From the NCBI RefSeq assembly GCF_029227915.1, contig NC_079881.1:7006001-7070000 (forward strand): a DNA stretch of 64,000 nt. The letters are read 5' to 3'. The notes below the pieces were generated by a model. The model searched no databases, was not told the origin of the DNA, and was given only the letters and a program-made list of their open reading frames with translations. Of this stretch, positions 58,797 through 64,000 are shown piece by piece; the stretch's first letter is position 1, and each line of letters opens with the position of its first letter. The position numbers and the translations under genes are program-made. The stretch is from Hydractinia symbiolongicarpus (lineage: Eukaryota > Cnidaria > Hydrozoa > Anthoathecata > Hydractiniidae).

Positions 58797-58969
58797 ACTC
58801 ATATTCTGTATAATATGAGTATATGCTATTGCCCATGCGTTATTTGTATTAATATGATTTTGTGTTGATTATTGGCATTTATATATTATTTTGTGTTGGT
58901 TACTAGCATTATAGGGAATTTCCCTTTGGTCGACGTTGTCTGCGCCAGAACGAACATTTCTCTATCTCT
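58797..58969 (-). repeat. Polinton right terminal inverted repeat
   Basis: Reverse complement of the left end, closing ...CTCTATCTCT at 58969. It contains the same GGGAAATTCCC-type palindrome (58914-58924) and the same inner hairpin (58797-58820, arms ACTCATATT/AATATGAGT). GACTT follows immediately. Confidence 0.93.
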
Positions 58970-58974
58970 GACTT
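58970..58974. repeat. target-site duplication, right copy (GACTT)
   Basis: Matches 44309-44313. The sixth base outward differs (left A before, right C after), so this is a 5-bp match or a 6-bp duplication with one mutation. Confidence 0.75.
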
Positions 58975-59413
58975 CAACGCTCATGCTGCATTCGCTAATG
59001 TCTAGCCAAACCAGTCTCGGCATTATACTCTCAAAGCTGTCTGCGCCGCTCGCGGCTTTGAGAAATATTTCCGTCTATACGAGTAAACATGTCCCTATAC
59101 AAAGTTATACTCTGTATACGCATACCTATACGGAGCCGTACTCTGATAGCTGCACACTCCGAATGGAACATTCCGCGTTTTACACAATGCTGTTCCACAG
59201 TAAACAATGAAATCGAAAGCACTAACCATGATTGCACTGACGTGTGCAGAATAATGTGAAACCTTACGGACATATTAATAGTACGTGAGTACGAAATGTG
59301 TGTAAACTTTGAGCGGTAAAATAGAAAAAAACATTTTCGTTTTGTGAGTCACAAAGCAGGTCAACAAGAGATTTCAGGATTTCCATCCATCACATACATT
59401 GGCCTAATGCAAC
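58975..59413 (+). promoter_or_regulatory. region upstream of TK1
   Basis: 439 bp between the Polinton and the TK1 ATG; it must hold the TK1 5' UTR and core promoter unless these lie across the element. No clear TATA box. It includes several CG dinucleotides (near 59041-59055) and ATACGGAG-like strings. Confidence 0.4.
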
Positions 59414-62400
59414 ATGTCCCTGTTTAATTTATCCAGCGTCTCTGGTTTCCGTCAACATCACAGTATGCATCAACATCAAAAGAAGGGTCAATTGCAGGTT
59501 AGTACTTAAAGTTTACAAATTTAGCTAGCTAGCCATATTTAGCTAGCTAACTAGCTAGGTCACTATAATTTATTGTGCACACAATTTATTACAGTCAGAG
59601 TAACAATAAATTAGACTATGTTAGTCCAACGAATTAGGCAGTTTATATCTCCTAATTAGGCTATCAACATTTTTTTTGCTGCCTACTGCTGTTTCATTGC
59701 ACAGTCACAATGATTTTATTATAAATAAAATAACCAGAAGCTTAATCATTGGGCCACCATAAAAAATATGTTGTTTTCGCGTCGTGAAGACCCCGCAAAT
59801 ATGAGTCGGTCGAGCGGTCGGGCGTATTTTTTCCCGGGATTTTCAGATCGGAGCAAGCAAATTCGTTCCCAGGTCCAAGACAGTATAGCGCCACTTAACA
59901 TCGTTTGTAGACCATTTTTGCCGCCCTGTAAACTGTCAGTAGCCACAGGAGTGCCCTAAAAGAATTAATTTTTAGTCAAATTAATTTTCGCGAGTTTTTT
60001 GTCAATTTTGCATAAATCAGTTCTTACAAAAAAAATTTTCTATTTGAAAAATATCTTGCCAAATTTTTTCCCGGTCTTTTTCCAACTCACTGACTCGGGT
60101 TTTTATTACCAAAAGTGAGTCAGTCGGAGGATGCGAACACAACATATTTTTGATGACGGTCTTGTGAAAATCAGAGGGATGTAAGGAAATTTTCTTTAAA
60201 AACTATATATTCATCTACACATTCCAGTAGACATCGGAGTGTATATTTTTTACAAATTAAAAGTTAAAATGTTACAGTAAGTAAGCCTTTCTATGCATAC
60301 ATATATATTATATAAAAACAGTAATAAAAAATATAACGACCTAATTCAACAATTTCAATGGCACTGACTGTTCTTGAACATTCAAGGTTGGTTTAACGTG
60401 CTTAATATATAATCCACAATGATTTTATTTGCTAAAAAATTCTATCAAACCTCCTTTTTAATAGCCTAGTTAAGTAAGCTTTCTTTGAGGATATCTAATT
60501 CAGTTTCTCTCAAATAAAAGCTTTGATGCAAACAAATATCAGCAAATCCCTAAAATTCAAATCCACCTCACCAGCAAACCCTGAATTACAATCAACCAAT
60601 GAGCACAAAACCAGCAGGGTCACGTGTCACCCTTAAAGTCATACAAGAATTAATTAAATTTGTGCATGTAAGTGAAGCCATTCTTGCTTAAACCAAAAGA
60701 GTTCCGATATTAACCATGTGAGCAAACATGGAATAGAATTAACTAATCAAAAATTGCTGTCAAAATTCCGACCGTAGAAAAATCGTTTGTGACCCGAGCA
60801 TAATTTTTGTACCTTAACTATTCCGATTTCCTAGTGGTAAGAAAAATTATGCTGAGTCTCCTTTCTAATGGCTAAAAACTTTTTTTATTATTTACGCTAT
60901 CAAATGATATGGAGTTTACTTTGTTTTGATTTATATGCTATGAGCAGGAGCCGTACTCTTTGGTTTTACAGCCTTGGTTGCTTCTCATAAAGAAAAGGCC
61001 AAATTTCCCGCAAGATATTTTCAACTTGGCTATATATTGGCTATAAATAATCTATGTTGTTGAATTAATTTGCTTGTCTTCTTTTTCTTTGAGGTTGTTT
61101 AAAAACATTTATATCCAGCAACATGCTCAGTGACCTTTTTTGTCATCCATGAGACGACACCGAACTGGGTTTATTTAAAAAAAAATATCACAATATCCTT
61201 AATTGTTTTTGTAAAAAGGCATCTGCCTAAGTTTAACTAGCACGTTATATGTTGCATATAATAATTATTTTGCATTCTAGGTCATATTTGGGCCAATGTT
61301 TTCTGGAAAAACGTAAGTGTACACATTGCCTTTGAAAGTATAATGAGGAATTCCTCAAATTAAAGTATAGGTTAAGAATTTTTTTTGTATAAGTCTTAAA
61401 TCAAAACTAGTGTAGTGTGAGAATGTTTTAACAAAAAAGCAAATTCAGGTTGACTAAGAATATGTTTACAAAAATCCTAAGTGGATAAGTGTTTTTTACA
61501 CATCTCTGCAATAATTTAATAGCATGTTTACAACATGTTTAACCACCCACATGTCATTTGCAATAAATGTTATTATGCAGTTTATAATGTTGTTGTTGGC
61601 ATTGTTAATGTTTGTGTTTATTGTGTATTAAACTTCCACAAATGAAAATAAAAACCGCATGTATATATTTAAATATTTGTTGTTATTTTAGGACGGAACT
61701 TTTAAGAAGAATAAAGAGATATCAAGTTGCGACCTACTCTTGTTTAGTCATAAAATACGAAAATGATAATCGTTACGACAATGTTGGTGTGTCAACACAT
61801 GACCGGTATATTTTCCAATATAGATGATCAATGAAATTTTAGCTATTCTTTTTATAAGAATACTGAACTTTAATCTCATGTTATTTTACAGCTAAAGGCC
61901 TTAATTCTTGTTTTCAAAATTTCATCAATTTCTTTATAAAAAGTTTGAATGTTTAAAATATGTCTTGTTGATAATAAACTGAAGTTTAAATTTTTGTTAA
62001 AAAGGTTTAGAAAATACAAGAACTTTTTCTAATAAAAACTTTTTTGAATATTAAAAATTATTTTTTGTTGTGCCTTTATTTTATTACATCATTCACTCAA
62101 AATCATTATCATTGTCAGTTGAATAAATGAGTACACCTACAGTTGGACTTTGTTTATACACCAGGGGAAATTTGAAATTTAGTTTTCTCAGTTCTCAAAA
62201 ACAAGAAAAAAAATTGTTTTGAAACCAAAATTAACATTCTTTGAAATGAATCAGAAACAAATAAATAACAAAAAACACCACAGCCGTAGTTGAACAACAT
62301 TAGTGTCAATGTACATTCGATTTTTTCTTTACCGTACAGAAGAGTTGTAACAAATCAAATTAAAAGTTTCGGGAATTAATTTATGAACTAAGATTATTCT

Positions 62401-64000
62401 AAACACCTTTCCCAAAACTTTTAATTTGGTTTGATGCAACTCTTTCTGTATTTCCAGATTTCAAAAAACTTAATTTTTATACGTAATAGTACATTTTTGT
62501 AAAAACAAATACACTGACAATTTGGACTACCAGATTAATTATTGACAAAAACTGTCATATATTTTGTTAATTGAAAATTTTACCAATATTTCAGCCAAAC
62601 ATACCAAGCTGTCTCATGCAGTAAACTCAGTGATGTCATGCAAATTGCTATGAAATATGAAGTCATTGGTGTGGATGAGGGACAGTTTGTAAGTAAATTA
62701 TTTCTGCACTTGTACAAACCACATGATGCACACAAATCTTACAGAACCTCTGATATCCTTAGAATAGAAACGGGCTTTGTTTTCTGTCTTTTTAGTCTTA
62801 CGATGGCCCCTATAGCTCACTTCTCTTCTTAGTCAAAACAATTCTTTTCTTTCCTCCAAAATCTTCTTTGTCGTTCGAAACACTTCTCTTTCAAAGTGTG
62901 GAACAAAAAAATAAACTCAAAAATTCCCAGACAATCTTTGTAAATGTTAGATTTGCAGAAGTTTATTCACTAACTTTTTTAAAAAAATTCTAGATTTAAA
63001 AACTTCCGAATCGCTAAGTCAATTTGTGACCTTTGTCAATTTACACAAGCCATTGATGGTAAAGTAAAAACTGAAAAAATCTTCATTCTCTACAGGATCA
63101 ATGAGGAAGTGGAAAACTCATTATAAAACGCAAACCGCAAAAATTCATATTGCAGGAACTTCCCAATTTCCAGGAGTCCAGGAAACATTTTCTCTGACAT
63201 CGCAAAGGTTGCGTTCGCAAAAGGTTCTTCAATTAAAATATTTTAAACTATGGCCAAAGACAAACATTTCAATGTCCATAAAATATGAAAACCTTGAAAT
63301 GTATAAACCCTGGCATAATCTGCATTTTCTTAAATTCTCTAGTTTCCTGATATATTACGATTTTGTGAAGAAATGACGAAGTTAAACAAAATAGTGGTAG
63401 TTGCGGCGCTGGATGGTGATTTTCAACGAAAGGTGCGTTTAAAATGAGTAATCTATCGCTGTTGACTAATTTTTTATCCTGATTATTGCGTCTTTTTTCA
63501 CTATGATAAATAATTTCTGTATGTTTTTTTCTAGCCCTTCGGCAATATTCTTGAACTAGTTCCAATTGCAGAAAGTGTTGTGAAACTAAGTGCAGTTTGT
63601 ATGAATTGTTATGGTGAAGGAGCATTTACTAAAAGATTGTGTTCAGATACAGCTGTAAGTAGCTTCTTCGGAAATCAAAACCGAATCACATGATTTCTTG
63701 CTTCTTGTTTTTTTTGTCTGTTTGTCCATATAATGGATGGTTTAATGACAATAAAACGGTGGCGTTTTATATACACTTGCAATCACATTCTCTGGAAGAT
63801 AAAATTATGTTACTTCAAAAAAAACTTTTTAAATAGCTTTCGTTTAAATGGTATGTCTAAACTTTGTCTGTTTTTTATCTATTTTCAGATCGAAGTGATT
63901 GGAGGGGCAGACAAGTATATGGCAGCATGTCGGGATTGTCACACGAAAAACTTGAATGTCGAGATTATCGAGAAACAAAAGTTAACAATGCAAGAAATGC
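59414..64000 (+). CDS. TK1: thymidine kinase, cytosolic type (TK1), first seven exons; runs off the window
   Basis: Coding exons: 59414-59497, 61281-61312, 61692-61805, 62595-62688, 63343-63432, 63535-63654 and 63889 to the window end. All are GT-AG with matching phases. Exon 2 gives the P-loop ([11 protein letters not shown]). Exon 3 has [22 protein letters not shown] and STHDR. Exon 4 has VIGVDEGQF (Mg/nucleotide site, catalytic Glu). Exon 5 has [12 protein letters not shown]. Exon 6 carries the first zinc CxxC (AVCMNC) and TKRL of the thymidine-binding lasso. Exon 7 has [16 protein letters not shown], with the second zinc CxxC at the window edge. The enzyme phosphorylates thymidine for the dTTP salvage pathway in the cytosol, with S-phase demand. 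The N-terminal 28 residues are family-variable. The C-terminus is outside the window. Confidence 0.95.
59762..60151. mobile_element. MITE in TK1 intron 1
   Basis: AAAAATATGTTGTTTTCGCG at the left and GCGAACACAACATATTTTT at the right form terminal inverted repeats about 390 bp apart. GAGTCGGT/ACTGACTC-like inner inverted strings are also present. No coding capacity. Confidence 0.6.
60460..60870 (+). repeat. dispersed repeat, copy 2 (TK1 intron 1)
   Basis: Collinear with 13512-13935 and slightly shorter, lacking that copy's internal duplication. Confidence 0.65.

Larger units (their letters stand above)
44314..58969. mobile_element. Polinton/Maverick-type virus-like DNA transposon, complete but decaying
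   Basis: Length 14,656 bp. Ends are AG...CT with about 170-bp terminal inverted repeats and a GACTT duplication outside. Gene content is diagnostic: protein-primed DNA polymerase B, retroviral-type integrase, FtsK/HerA-like ATPase and a double-jelly-roll-type capsid protein, plus accessory small membrane and coiled-coil proteins. Layout: plus strand 44564-51490 (polymerase, four small genes, ATPase, MSV199-like); minus 51510-54175 (integrase, small TM protein, capsid); plus 54205-55446; minus 55478-56592; plus 56609-57956; minus 57974-58758. By eye the base composition is much closer to balanced than the AT-rich host. No cysteine protease gene was recognised. Stops and frameshifts in at least eight genes show that this copy cannot move on its own. 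Confidence 0.96.

Overview
The window is a nuclear eukaryotic (animal) sequence, AT-rich and dominated by introns and repeats. Two conserved animal genes anchor it: an 11-exon PSMD12 (26S proteasome lid subunit RPN5) on the minus strand at 29038-35867, and the first seven exons of a cytosolic thymidine kinase (TK1) on the plus strand from 59414 to the window end. A cnidarian, perhaps hydrozoan, host is my best guess. The reasons are the low GC, the short introns, the MITE-rich spacers and the type of Polinton present. Species-level identity cannot be read from the sequence.

Region by region: 1-8.6 kb has no recognisable gene but holds a 1.6 kb fold-back repeat and a MITE. 8.6-9.5 kb (minus) is a single-exon EGLN/HIF-prolyl-hydroxylase-like gene that has lost its distal iron-binding histidine and its 2-oxoglutarate arginine. 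11.1-12.0 kb (minus) is the N-terminal remnant of a THAP-type transposase. 19.2 kb (plus) is a claudin/PMP22-like four-TM protein. 23.6-25.2 kb (plus) holds two genes for small secreted Cys-containing proteins. 28.15 kb (minus) is a tRNA-Tyr with an intron. PSMD12 follows at 29.0-35.9 kb. 35.9-44.3 kb is repeat-rich: a MITE with perfect 24-bp ends, a decayed reverse-transcriptase fragment and a degenerate minisatellite.

The main item is a complete but decaying Polinton/Maverick-type virus-like transposon at 44314-58969 (14.66 kb). It has about 170-bp terminal inverted repeats starting AG, and GACTT flanks both ends. By eye it is clearly more GC-rich than its surroundings. It carries a protein-primed family-B DNA polymerase (with a SAP-like N-terminus), a FtsK/HerA-like packaging ATPase, a retroviral-type integrase with its DDE residues visible, a double-jelly-roll-type major capsid protein, an MSV199/DUF3627-like protein and a set of small membrane or coiled-coil proteins. 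No adenovirus-type protease was found. Polymerase, integrase, capsid, ATPase and several others are broken by stops or frameshifts, whereas the 413-aa and 215-aa proteins and several small membrane proteins remain open. The PSMD12 and TK1 exons in the same sequence are perfectly in frame, so sequencing error is an unlikely explanation.

The element also keeps what looks like its own transcription punctuation. A TAAA(n)ATG motif lies directly on most start codons, reminiscent of poxvirus late promoters. Compact hairpins sit between stop codons and neighbouring genes, reminiscent of the giant-virus/virophage hairpin 3'-end rule. A perfect 26-bp palindrome contains the start codons of two divergent genes. 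The terminal repeats carry NF-kappaB-like palindromes and lie 444 bp upstream of the TK1 start codon.
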